A stretch of DNA of 64,000 bases from Natrinema sp. DC36 (GCF_020405225.1 NZ_CP084472.1:1984001-2048000), one strand, 5' to 3'. Positions 24,170-32,188 are shown, counted from the stretch's first letter. Notes: a model not told the origin generated them from the sequence alone. Numbers and translations are program-made.

Positions 24170-25175
24170 TGTTTTCGGATGGCCAGTTCCATGCATCGGC
24201 GGTGACGCCCCCGAGCAGTTTCCGCCGACGCTCGCTCAGGTCATCAAGGGCCCGAGCGAACTCTTCTTCCGAGACCGTGGGAACGTCTGCCTCACGGAGA
24301 CGGTCTAACTCAGGTGGTGGCGGGGTATCCTCCGCGGGTTGAATACCGATGGAATTGAGCGTCTGAAGGTAGTCCTGCGCGCTCGACCGTGCCGTATTGA
24401 GGAGAGGAGTATTCGGTCGATGGGTCTCGGGAACGCCGAACCGGAGCGTCGTGAGTGCGTCATCGAAAATAGCGACGGCCCGCGCCGCGGCGTCATCTGC
24501 CTCATCGCTGTGGTAGTAGTGGAGTATCGGGTACGCCTTGTGTTGCTTGGCGAGACGACCCAGATCGGATGCCAACGTGTCGAGTGGGAGGTCAAGTTCG
24601 TTGAAGTCCTCGCCATTCCAGCCGTCTCGGACGAACGCTTCGCTTTGTGTTTCGATTCCGGTCACCGTCGAAGCGAACGAGCGCTTTTCGACGACCGCCC
24701 CAAGCACCGATATGACGTATGAGATGCCCAATGACACGAAGAGCATCCCGCTGGCCGTGGTGAGTGACGTTGCAATCTGCCAGATACCGTCTGTTGGCGT
24801 GAAGTCGCCGTTTCCCATCGTGAACATCGAGTACGCGACGAAGTACGTACGCTCTGCCCAGCTAATGGGGCCGACGTCACGCGTGTCCGCGAGTGCGTTC
24901 TCGCCGCCTGCAAAGACGAACGTCCACCCGCCCCAGATGAGTGCGACCCACATCGTGAGCGTCAACGTGAGAATGATTGGCCCGGCAAGATTGAGTAGTC
25001 GTGACTGTCGGTCGCCAAGCATCCGGAGTCCATGCCAGGCCCCTGATATCAACCGGGTGGAAAGGGGGCCTGCACCGGCGTTTGCCCAGAGCGTCGTCCA
25101 GAGAATGTCGATAAATGCCGAGATCAGCAGGAGACTCCCGAGAGCGAGAAAGAAGAGATTTTCAGCAGTCACCAT
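24162..25175 (-). CDS. Potassium-channel-like ion channel
   Basis: A 337-residue protein from the ATG at 25175. There are about four membrane segments, with a pore loop and filter-like TMGNGD at residues 119-124 (YFVAYSMFTMGNGDFTP). The canonical filter is TVGYGD, so Val and Tyr are replaced by Met and Asn, which may change selectivity. The C-terminal 180 residues are soluble and helical (ALTTLRFGVPETHRPNTPLL), with no RCK domain. First gene of the operon; the longer frame to 25289 has an implausible arginine-rich start. The ion actually passed is uncertain. Confidence 0.8.
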   Translation of the reverse strand: MVTAENLFFLALGSLLLISAFIDILWTTLWANAGAGPLSTRLISGAWHGLRMLGDRQSRLLNLAGPIILTLTLTMWVALIWGGWTFVFAGGENALADTRDVGPISWAERTYFVAYSMFTMGNGDFTPTDGIWQIATSLTTASGMLFVSLGISYVISVLGAVVEKRSFASTVTGIETQSEAFVRDGWNGEDFNELDLPLDTLASDLGRLAKQHKAYPILHYYHSDEADDAAARAVAIFDDALTTLRFGVPETHRPNTPLLNTARSSAQDYLQTLNSIGIQPAEDTPPPPELDRLREADVPTVSEEEFARALDDLSERRRKLLGGVTADAWNWPSENNE

Positions 25176-25530
25176 TCTGAGCGAGTGTCTGCGGAAGAGA
25201 ACCACTCGCCGGTACCGTCGTGGCGAGATGAACGGTCTCCGCTTGTACTGTTGACGGATGCAGTCTCCAGTGGCGACGGATAGGAACACCTACTGAGGCC
25301 CATGGTTGTCTGGATTTACGGTTCGCAGGCATTTTGAGGTTGTGGGAACCCCAACACCAATAGCAGGTCAACTGCCGCAGAAACTGTCGTGTAGCTACGA
25401 ATCTAAGATACTGTGCAGACACTACTACTGATGGTTACCCCGTTCAGTTCCACCTGTAGATAACGCCGGATTCCGTATACACGGCGTCCAAGATCCCCGC
25501 GCTGTATCTTGCACGGCTCTGGAAATGTTG

Positions 25531-25548
25531 TATACGTGTGCGAACTGA
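25531..25548 (+). repeat. Dispersed repeat family 1, right half only
   Basis: TATACGTGTGCGAACTGA matches the end of the family consensus; the CTGTACTGA half is missing. This is the only copy outside the first 16 kb. Confidence 0.4.
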
Positions 25549-25779
25549 ATACAGCAGTTGTACCAAAGCGAAAAGATCGGATCGCTACTGCAACAACGAA
25601 GGAGCGTTGCCCCAACTAACTCCCTTGGCCCCAACCACGTTATGGGGCGGCCACCGTGCTATACTATCTCAGGGCATAAAACCGCGCGTTCGTAAAAGAT
25701 GTGGACGAGTTTGGATCAGATATACTGCGGTAGATATGGTAACTCTACTGCCTGTATGTATCAGTCGAGCCGTGTCGTA

Positions 25780-25840
25780 GAAGGCAGGAAGCTGTTGCAA
25801 AGTCGAGTCTGGAAGTCCCGAAGGTGGGGTAATTATGGTC
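25780..25840 (+). repeat. Duplicated noncoding segment, copy B
   Basis: Shares GAAGGCAGGAAG, GTTGCA and GAAGGTGGGGT in order and spacing with 17808-17870, with small substitutions between. Confidence 0.5.
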
Positions 25841-25942
25841 AGTGACCGGGATAGACACGTCTCTGTGTCGGAAAACTCGCTATGAGGAAGAATAGCCGAC
25901 AGTCTACACCCATTGAGCTCGGGTGATCGTAGTGAAGACGGC

Positions 25943-26536
25943 CTACTCACTCAAGCTGTTCAGTTTCTGCATTATCTCTCTCGCCCTCTCGTTCTGTTCT
26001 TCGTATAATGTCCCCTCACGGAATCTCTCGTACTTTTCCTCAGCCTCGTTCAGTTCTTCACCCTCTAACTCATGCAGAAACTCGATATCTGGCTCTTTCT
26101 CGTACTCGATGAGGTACATCGCAATTAGGCAGAAATCAATAATTGTGTCGTGGCGACTGTCCAAGAATGGCTTGTGTGGATTCGGGGTGTCAACTTCATT
26201 CGCGTACCTGATACACGACAATTGGATGTTCTGAAGCGCGTTGAACAACGGTAAGTCTACCTCGTCTGTGGGGGCATCTGCGAGGTTATTCTCGATCTGC
26301 TCAGAGAACGCCTGGTACAGCTGCGCGTGTTCTTTTAGTTTCGCCTCATCGAGTCCACGGTGGTCAACATCTCTACTGCCGTAGGCCCGAACACACGTGT
26401 TGTGAACTGCTCTGTACCAGTTCTTTTTCTTCTCTTTGGCCTGCCTGTTGAATTCCCACCTAGACACACCAACGGCAACAAGAAGCGCAATTACGCCACC
26501 GAGAATGTTACTGGAAAGAATATTCAGGTCAACCAT
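25943..26536 (-). CDS. Single-pass membrane protein of unknown function
   Basis: A 197-residue protein from the ATG at 26536. One membrane segment near the N-terminus (SNILGGVIALLVAVGVSRWE, residues 8-27) is followed by a long helical cytoplasmic part (KKKNWYRAVHNTCVRAYGSR and EELNEAEEKYERFREGTLYE). Not recognised. AT-rich and less acidic than chromosomal haloarchaeal proteins, so probably recently acquired. It is divergent from the three-gene nuclease cassette, whose promoter lies 130 bases away, and may belong to the same accessory module. Confidence 0.65.
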   Translation of the reverse strand: MVDLNILSSNILGGVIALLVAVGVSRWEFNRQAKEKKKNWYRAVHNTCVRAYGSRDVDHRGLDEAKLKEHAQLYQAFSEQIENNLADAPTDEVDLPLFNALQNIQLSCIRYANEVDTPNPHKPFLDSRHDTIIDFCLIAMYLIEYEKEPDIEFLHELEGEELNEAEEKYERFREGTLYEEQNERAREIMQKLNSLSE

Positions 26537-26663
26537 ACTCGGGGTTGATAGCACGCAGTCTTAATGCTTCGTCCAGATCTGACTGTCCACGGCCATCAAT
26601 GAATGGCTCTCTGTCCGGTGGAATTCAACGATAGAAGGCGGATTTTGGTACGTTTAGGGTTGC

Positions 26664-26672
26664 TTTTATATA
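26664..26672 (+). promoter_or_regulatory. TATA box of the nuclease cassette
   Basis: TTTTATATA lies 25-33 bases before the ATG at 26697, a strong haloarchaeal promoter position with a leaderless start. Confidence 0.55.
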
Positions 26673-26696
26673 CCGTGTCACCCAACAAGTAGGAAA

Positions 26697-27698
26697 ATGG
26701 GCGCCGGTGAGAGTAGCGAAAGCATACCAACGTCTCTGGAGACCGTACAGAAGCGAACACAGTGGATTCGAGACCGAGAAATAGCAAACACGGCGCTCAA
26801 AGATTTCCTCAGAAACCACGACAAAGACCTCCCCACAAGTGACATCGACTTAGAGGAACACGTCGCCAAAGTCCTTGACGAGGACGAATTCGATGACTTC
26901 CGGAAGCAATTCCGGTTTGGAGGAAAGCAAAGTCTGAACTTCTTCGTGTTGACAGGGATCTCGGATGAGTTCGACAACATACCCTCACAGGTTGTTAGCG
27001 AGTTCCCCCGAGCCGAAGAAGTCCAAGATCAGAAAGGTGAGCCGTTCCTCGTAGACACCGAAGAGTTCGATGACCGGCTGTACGTCATCCTTGGGCGGTA
27101 TGTGTCGATGAAGACAGTCGATCCGTCCACGGGCAAGCCACAGCGCGAACTGAAGCCGGACGAGTGTGTGGCCGTGATCAACAAGAACACCGACCTGGTT
27201 CACGTGCGAACTGCCGAGGTTCCGCTAGCACGGCGCATCTGCAAGAAAATCGCATCGTCCGTCGGCATGGATTACCAGAACGAGGACGTGTTCTACAAGC
27301 CGAGCTTCGACCAGGCGTTCGTTGACGAGTTCAGCGACCGAATCGAGAAGTACGTGAACCTGAACGTCGTCGTGAGCGAAGGCAACGGTCGGACGGCTAG
27401 TTCGGTCAGGTACACCTCGAAGAAAGACGAAACCGGGGAGTACATGAACTTGCTCGAGGACGACCAAGTACAGCAAGAGCTGAATGAGGAGGACGGCGAG
27501 ATCTCGAAAGGGTACGTCAAACTCAACGACGGCGACTTCGCGCTGTACCTGAATCGGCCCCAAAGTAAAATTTGGTTCAGAAGCTACGAACGGGAAGGAC
27601 GACTCAACGAAATCGAGGGACTCATCGACGATGTTCTCAGAAAAAGTGGAGGATATCCCCAGCAAAAACTTCAGGGATTTGAAAACGTCCCTGAGTGA
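26697..27698 (+). CDS. Unknown protein, first gene of an overlapping nuclease cassette
   Basis: A 333-residue protein with no recognised domain. The N-terminus is helical (SLETVQKRTQWIRDREIANT). The middle is beta-rich with RLYVILGRYVSMKTVDPSTG, then ECVAVINKNTDLVHVRTAEV. The end reads YLNRPQSKIWFRSYEREGRL. There are no metal, nucleotide or membrane motifs that I can see. Good promoter with leaderless ATG. The next gene starts inside its last 68 bases, so the three proteins are likely made together, suggesting a complex in which this is the large, perhaps sensing, subunit. Confidence 0.7.
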   Translation: MGAGESSESIPTSLETVQKRTQWIRDREIANTALKDFLRNHDKDLPTSDIDLEEHVAKVLDEDEFDDFRKQFRFGGKQSLNFFVLTGISDEFDNIPSQVVSEFPRAEEVQDQKGEPFLVDTEEFDDRLYVILGRYVSMKTVDPSTGKPQRELKPDECVAVINKNTDLVHVRTAEVPLARRICKKIASSVGMDYQNEDVFYKPSFDQAFVDEFSDRIEKYVNLNVVVSEGNGRTASSVRYTSKKDETGEYMNLLEDDQVQQELNEEDGEISKGYVKLNDGDFALYLNRPQSKIWFRSYEREGRLNEIEGLIDDVLRKSGGYPQQKLQGFENVPE

Positions 27699-28017
27699 GA
27701 TTCAAGCTGAACGAGGTCGGTTCACTCGTTCGGCGTTAGCGAAGCGTTCGGGGGTCGATGAGTCACAAGTACTGGTGTTCCTCAGTGAGCTGTGCGATGA
27801 GGGTGCAGTTGAGGCGAAGGTAAGGGTTCGATGCCCGTCTTGCCATCAAGAGCATGGGATGTACGCGTCTCGAAGTAGTGTTCCGAGCGAACCGAAGTAC
27901 TGCTTCTGCGGCAAGGAGTTCAATCCGGGTGAGAAGACGAACTGGTCGGTTGTGTATGAGTTCGTGGAGGACGTCGATTTTTTTCTGACCTCAAGGTGGA
28001 GTTCGAAACCTTCGTAG
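27631..28017 (+). CDS. Helix-turn-helix/zinc-ribbon protein, second gene of the cassette
   Basis: A 128-residue protein. Residues 15-62 look like a winged helix (DLKTSLSEIQAERGRFTRSA, then LAKRSGVDESQVLVFLSELC). Residues 67-97 hold a zinc ribbon (RVRCPSCHQEHGMYA, then PKYCFCGKEF: CxxC and CxC). Probably a DNA-binding or adaptor subunit. It overlaps the first gene by 68 bases and the third by 22, in different frames. Its start could be further inside, but ATG 27631 gives a sensible helix. Confidence 0.65.
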   Translation: MFSEKVEDIPSKNFRDLKTSLSEIQAERGRFTRSALAKRSGVDESQVLVFLSELCDEGAVEAKVRVRCPSCHQEHGMYASRSSVPSEPKYCFCGKEFNPGEKTNWSVVYEFVEDVDFFLTSRWSSKPS

Positions 28018-28517
28018 ACTCTGCAAGGGACTTGCGCCCGGATTACTTCCAGGAGAAGTTCTCCGAGCTGGAGTCAATAGATGACAGTGCGACTCGAGGA
28101 CGGTATTTCGATTACTTCGTTGGACTGCTGTTCAATCAGTTACCGGACGTAGACGTGGTGATTGGCCGGGAAGTCGCAACGGGCGAGATCGACGTCTTCG
28201 TTGCATGCTTAGATGCCCCTGACTGGGTTCATCGCCTGGTAGGCGAAGCGACGTTGCTTGAGAATAAGTGGCGAGAGAGTCCAACGGGGACTGACGATAT
28301 CAGCGTGTTCCACGATAAGGTGTCGATGGCGACGGCGTCGTGCAAGGTGTGTTACTTCGTTAGTATGGGCGGGTTCACGTCTGAACGGAATATGGGTGCG
28401 GAGCAGTTGATTCAGTCGAAGACTGACCCGAAGATGGTCGGGTGGGATCGTGAGGATGTGGAGGAGATGGTTCGTGAGGGGTCGCCGGAGGGGCTGTTGC
28501 GGTCGCATGTGATGTAG
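27996..28517 (+). CDS. PD-(D/E)XK nuclease-like protein, third gene of the cassette
   Basis: A 173-residue protein. A helix with TRGRYFDYFVGLLFNQLPDV is followed by VIGREVATGEIDVFVACLDA and EATLLENKWRESP: conserved Asp in GEIDVF and E-x-K in LLENKW, the order of a PD-(D/E)XK active site of Mrr/restriction type. The small size suggests a stand-alone catalytic subunit. Start is GTG at 27996, inside the preceding gene. The protein ends 149 bases before a tyrosine recombinase. DNA cleavage in defence or mobile-element competition is the likely role, but this is inference. Confidence 0.7.
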   Translation: MEFETFVDSARDLRPDYFQEKFSELESIDDSATRGRYFDYFVGLLFNQLPDVDVVIGREVATGEIDVFVACLDAPDWVHRLVGEATLLENKWRESPTGTDDISVFHDKVSMATASCKVCYFVSMGGFTSERNMGAEQLIQSKTDPKMVGWDREDVEEMVREGSPEGLLRSHVM

Positions 28518-28665
28518 CTGTTCAGTTTGGGTTTCTCCTAACAGAATCCAAAACTGAACGCCGAATTCGGGCCTATATCCAGTCAAACCAGGGGGTCAAA
28601 CACCCCATTTCACGGATTCCAAAGCTGACCCCACTAGTTAAGTTGTTCTAGAGACAACATATCGT

Positions 28666-29304
28666 ATGAGCAAGCAAGAAACAGTACACCGGTACATTGA
28701 CCTCACACAAGTAGACCCACTCCGCGACGCAGCACACGACCGCCCCCTCCGCTACGACAACCTCGGTCGCCGCCTGCGCGACGAACTACTCATCGTCCTC
28801 GGAATCGACCTCGGCGCGCGCGCCAACGAACTGCGTGGACTCAAGAAGTCAATGTTCCGACTCTCTGAAGGAGAGGTGACCATTCCCGGACACGTGCAGA
28901 AAGATTACCCCCACGAAGACCTCTCACCGGGGAGCGTCACGATGCGACTCGATCCGTTCGGCCACTTCGGAACCGTCCGTCTTCTCCGGTCGTACTTCAA
29001 CAGTGAATGGTACCAGGAGCGAGACAGCGACTACATCTTCCCATCACGGCAGTCAGACCAAATGACGACGGAGTCAATGCGCAACGTCGTCGAAGGTCTC
29101 GCAATTCACGCAGACATCACGGTTCACCGAAGCGACGGAGAGCCAGCTGACCCGTCAGAATTCCACCCACATGCACTCAGACACTCGCTGTCGAACTATA
29201 TGTTGGGTGACCCAGAAACTCGGCTTGTGGATGTGAGGAACAGACTCCGCCACCGCAGCGTATCGACGACAGAACGCGTTTACGACCACTTTCAGCGGCG
29301 CTGA
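28666..29304 (+). CDS. Tyrosine recombinase / integrase, catalytic domain
   Basis: A 212-residue protein with the full catalytic set: R52 in LGARANELRGL, H169 and R172 in HPHALRHSLSN, H196 in LRHRSVSTTERVY, and nucleophile Y206. The usual N-terminal SAM-like core-binding domain is absent, so it is about half the length of standard integrases; short haloarchaeal recombinases of this type exist. It could integrate or resolve the element. TAGTTAAG lies about 28 bases before the ATG. It sits between the nuclease cassette and a set of membrane protein genes, a likely module border. Confidence 0.88.
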   Translation: MSKQETVHRYIDLTQVDPLRDAAHDRPLRYDNLGRRLRDELLIVLGIDLGARANELRGLKKSMFRLSEGEVTIPGHVQKDYPHEDLSPGSVTMRLDPFGHFGTVRLLRSYFNSEWYQERDSDYIFPSRQSDQMTTESMRNVVEGLAIHADITVHRSDGEPADPSEFHPHALRHSLSNYMLGDPETRLVDVRNRLRHRSVSTTERVYDHFQRR

Positions 29305-29375
29305 ATTCTACCAGAGGAACCTAACTTCAAGAAGACAGCCATAGATTCTTACCAAAAGACGACATATCAGAATGT

Positions 29376-29816
29376 ATGGCGTCACGAACCACACCAACGC
29401 CACATCCCAGCACCGCAGGAGACCTCGGTGGCCGCGCACTTCAGGGAGCAATTTTCACCGGTCTGATGCTCCCACTGCTTCAGCACATCCTCTGGTTGAT
29501 ACTCATCGACGCTCCATCTACGTCGGAAGTTCTCTCACAACCACCGAATGCCTGGATGTTCATCGCCGATCTTGGAATCCTCCCGCCACTTCTGTTCATC
29601 GCTGGGATAGCACAAGCAGCAGTGGAGGCTGGTGCTGTTGGTGGTGTCGCATACGTTCTAATGGTGATTGCGGGTCAGTCACTATTCGGCCAACCACTCC
29701 TCGCAGTCTTAACGATCGTCGGCCTGGTGCTGGGTCTGTTCGTATTCCTAGCGTTGAAAGTAGCAATAAGCAGTGGGGGCCGCCGACGTAGGGGACGTGG
29801 CGGAATGTATCGCTAA
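29376..29816 (+). CDS. Multi-pass membrane protein of unknown function
   Basis: A 146-residue protein with about four hydrophobic segments (ALQGAIFTGLMLPLLQHILW, then WMFIADLGILPPLLFIAGIA, then GVAYVLMVIAGQSLF, then LTIVGLVLGLFVFLALKVAI) and a basic glycine-arginine tail (GGRRRRGRGG). Similar small membrane proteins are common on haloarchaeal plasmids and viruses; no family assigned. Two ATGs lie close together; 29376 is in the membrane-protein frame. Confidence 0.6.
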   Translation: MASRTTPTPHPSTAGDLGGRALQGAIFTGLMLPLLQHILWLILIDAPSTSEVLSQPPNAWMFIADLGILPPLLFIAGIAQAAVEAGAVGGVAYVLMVIAGQSLFGQPLLAVLTIVGLVLGLFVFLALKVAISSGGRRRRGRGGMYR

Positions 29817-29881
29817 TAGTTGACCGACACTGCCCGTTACCTCTTCAACGGACTCTACCAGGGTAATTCGTCTTCAAGAAG

Positions 29882-30247
29882 GTGAGTGACCACCATTCTG
29901 GCAGTGCACGTTGGAACACTCCGCACCGGACACCAAACCGTTATGATCCGAGCATCAAACAAGCATACGTGACTGATCCTACTCCTGATAAAATCGCAGG
30001 ATACGTTATTGACGCTATTCGGCACAGAGACGATATTACACATGTCTCTCGGTATGATTACGAAAATAGGCGAATTGATGTCATTGTCGAGCCAGATGAC
30101 CTTAAGGACGAAGGAGTAATTATCCCGTCAGAGGTGCTCCACCAGTTATCTGACGCTGGATTTGAACCGGTTAGTGCACACTTCAGCAAACAGAGTAAAC
30201 GTCCCCCCGAAACCCGCGTGATGAGCTTCGACCGCCCTGAAGATTAA
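29882..30247 (+). CDS. Small protein of unknown function
   Basis: A 121-residue protein starting with GTG at 29882. It has a helix-strand pattern (DKIAGYVIDAIRHRDDITHV, then YDYENRRIDVIVEPDDLKDE, then PSEVLHQLSDAGFEPVSAHF). It looks like a compact alpha-beta domain but no family is recognised. AT-rich. The start is uncertain, since no ATG is available upstream of the conserved-looking part. Confidence 0.5.
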   Translation: MSDHHSGSARWNTPHRTPNRYDPSIKQAYVTDPTPDKIAGYVIDAIRHRDDITHVSRYDYENRRIDVIVEPDDLKDEGVIIPSEVLHQLSDAGFEPVSAHFSKQSKRPPETRVMSFDRPED

Positions 30248-30260
30248 ACGAACCACCGAG

Positions 30261-30371
30261 TTAGCCGTGCCACACCGCGAAGAATTCACCTTGAAGTTCC
30301 TCGCATAACCATTCGTCGCTCGGCCCCCTAACTGCGTCCTCGTCGCAACCATCGCGCTCGCACGTCTGTCC
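30261..30371 (-). pseudogene. Remnant of the zinc-finger-like protein gene
   Basis: On the minus strand the frame reads GQTCERDGCDEDAVRGPSDE, then WLCEELQGEFFAVWHG, stop. This matches the C-terminus of the protein at 16134-16499 (GQTCEREGCDRDAVAGPGEE, WLCAEHQKEFF). A TAA at 30372-30374 immediately precedes it and no N-terminal half is present. The final cysteine/histidine ligand has changed (CAEH to CEEL), consistent with decay. Confidence 0.7.
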
Positions 30372-30385
30372 TTACAGTGGAAGGG

Positions 30386-30970
30386 CTATTCCTCGAGTCG
30401 TTGCTGTTGGTGTTCTTCCCATTTCTCATCTATATTTCTCGGGCCATTGAGGTGCATTTCAGACATATGACTCACTTCATACGATCCCTTGTTATCTTCA
30501 ATAATCATCGTATGTTGAACAGTCGCAACATCATGCTCAACGAGCGATCCAACATTCTCCTCGGGCCTGATTTTCAATTGAGGTTTGTACACAATATTCT
30601 GACTCGGTTCGATTTCTTCCGGAAGTCTGCGTCTCTCTCTTGTGATTTCAGCTGGAGGATCACTTGTCTCCTCCCCGTTTTCTTTTCGCAACGAAAGCAA
30701 TTGGTGATCAATCGAGTGAATGTACGCGCCTTTCTCGCCCGTGTTAGAAAGTCGGAGATAATCTCGTCCTTTCCAATATGCTTTATCGTCCAGTGCTACT
30801 CTCCCACCTCCAAACCCACCCTTCTTCGATGGGGCCTCGGCTGATTGCAGTTTGACACTGGATCGGTGTTCCCGTAGATGACCCCACCAAAGAGTGAATG
30901 CGCTAACGATGAGAATGAGAAGACTAATAAAAAGGTTGAGACCGGACGTACCGAACCCTTCGACAGGCAT
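30386..30970 (-). CDS. Single-pass membrane protein of unknown function
   Basis: A 194-residue protein from the ATG at 30970. One membrane helix at residues 9-28 (LNLFISLLILIVSAFTLWWG) anchors a soluble, probably cytoplasmic beta-rich domain (RVALDDKAYWKGRDYLRLSN, then TGEKGAYIHSIDHQLLSL). Not recognised. AT-rich, like the next genes. Part of a run of unknown membrane proteins between the recombinase and the toxin-antitoxin pair. Confidence 0.6.
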   Translation of the reverse strand: MPVEGFGTSGLNLFISLLILIVSAFTLWWGHLREHRSSVKLQSAEAPSKKGGFGGGRVALDDKAYWKGRDYLRLSNTGEKGAYIHSIDHQLLSLRKENGEETSDPPAEITRERRRLPEEIEPSQNIVYKPQLKIRPEENVGSLVEHDVATVQHTMIIEDNKGSYEVSHMSEMHLNGPRNIDEKWEEHQQQRLEE

Positions 30971-31101
30971 TATTGCCACTACAGATTCGTTGAGTCCTAA
31001 ACTGTTCGGTTCTCAAACACTCATTCTAGTCCTACCGTATTAGCACTCGCTGTAACAGTTAGAAAGAAATACTTCTCGTCTAATGTTGGTCGCAACCCAT
31101 C

Positions 31102-32058
31102 ATGTGGCAGCCTTCGCACCCAATCTCAGTACGAATCATTGCCTTCACACGTTTCGCGGGCTCACTCATCGCACAGTTCATCCGTGACGCTCTTGAATAT
31201 CTTGCACCAAAACTCACTCGTTTGCTACCGACACGAAAGACCATCCGGAGCATCCTTGTTCTCTGGTGGCGTCGATACTCAGGGTTCTCCGCGAGCGTTT
31301 TCCTCGCAGTTCTTCCTGCCCTCACGTATATCCTCATCGAGGAATACACCGCTTTCTCTAGAATTCGAACCGAACGATCGTGGTGGGGTAACTTCTTCGT
31401 TGACCTTGCCGAGATCGCTACCGTCATTCTTATTGTAGCGTTTTTCGCAGTGTACTTCCTTCGAACATTGTACTGGTTCCAAGAGACACTCCCGAAATAC
31501 TGGAACCGATATACGCCGCCGCATGTTCATGAGGGAATGACCGAAAAGGCAGAAGATACTGATCGGTCAGTTGTGGACATTTTTGATGATTCAGAGTGGA
31601 GTGCATTGAAATGGTTCAGTTATGGAATCGGGTTCTTTGGTAGTTTCATTCTCTTTCTTCTCGGGCTCGAGAAGGGATTAGACACGACTGGTCTCCTTCC
31701 AGAATTTGAAGAGCATATCGTTCAGGGATTATCCGAAGATGGACTCGTGAGCTCCTTCGCACAAATGCTGAGAATGTTACCGTTGGTTGGAGAGGTCTAC
31801 AGTTTCACCGGAGAACTCCCTGGGGAAACCTTCCTTGGAAAAGTTCTGTTGAACGGCACAGCAGTGTTCTTTGCCGTTGCCGTGCGAAATTGGGCGTACA
31901 TGTTTGAGCACATCGACCATGTTTATCGAGACTTCAATGATGCCAGTCTGTGGCGATCATCCCGATATATTTTATACCTCCTCTTCAACGTGGTCGCGAG
32001 TTTATTCACGAGTGGAATTATTATTTTAGTTGTCGGTACTGAACTTGCGTTCGTGTAG
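31102..32058 (+). CDS. Polytopic membrane protein of unknown function
   Basis: A 318-residue protein with about five or six membrane segments (FSASVFLAVLPALTYILIEE, ATVILIVAFFAVYFLRTLYW, FSYGIGFFGSFILFLLGLEK, VLLNGTAVFFAVAVRN, LLFNVVASLFTSGIIILVVG) and a cytoplasmic loop with DRSVVDIFDDSEWSALKWFS. No family assigned. AT-rich with ordinary composition. A membrane component of an accessory or defence system is possible but cannot be shown. Confidence 0.65.
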   Translation: MWQPSHPISVRIIAFTRFAGSLIAQFIRDALEYLAPKLTRLLPTRKTIRSILVLWWRRYSGFSASVFLAVLPALTYILIEEYTAFSRIRTERSWWGNFFVDLAEIATVILIVAFFAVYFLRTLYWFQETLPKYWNRYTPPHVHEGMTEKAEDTDRSVVDIFDDSEWSALKWFSYGIGFFGSFILFLLGLEKGLDTTGLLPEFEEHIVQGLSEDGLVSSFAQMLRMLPLVGEVYSFTGELPGETFLGKVLLNGTAVFFAVAVRNWAYMFEHIDHVYRDFNDASLWRSSRYILYLLFNVVASLFTSGIIILVVGTELAFV

Positions 32059-32147
32059 TCCACCACAAATGGATTGCGGATCACATGTACAACCCCTGTG
32101 ACCATCGGACAACCACGGTTCATGATGCAAAATTCGGATTGTCAGCC

Positions 32148-32188
32148 CCGCCCGGGACTATAACCAAAAAGGTACGAATCCACTTTTT
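32148..32188 (+). repeat. 41-base dispersed repeat, copy B
   Basis: Begins CCGCCCGGGACTATAACCAA, ends ACGAATCCACTTTTT; 38 of 41 positions match 20850-20890. Directly downstream of the membrane protein gene. Confidence 0.65.

Larger units (their letters stand above)
25176..25942. other. Gene-free stretch with repeat copies
   Basis: No gene supported in 767 bases. It carries a half copy of repeat family 1 (25531-25548), the duplicated noncoding segment (25780-25840), and probably the promoter of the channel operon at the left end. A minus-strand open frame at 25669-25950 is only open because it crosses the repeated segment. Confidence 0.5.

Noticed and set aside
25669-25950. Minus-strand open frame as a gene or as a relative of the 16968 protein
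   Set aside because: The apparent protein similarity is caused by the duplicated noncoding segment at 17808/25780; no coding signal remains.
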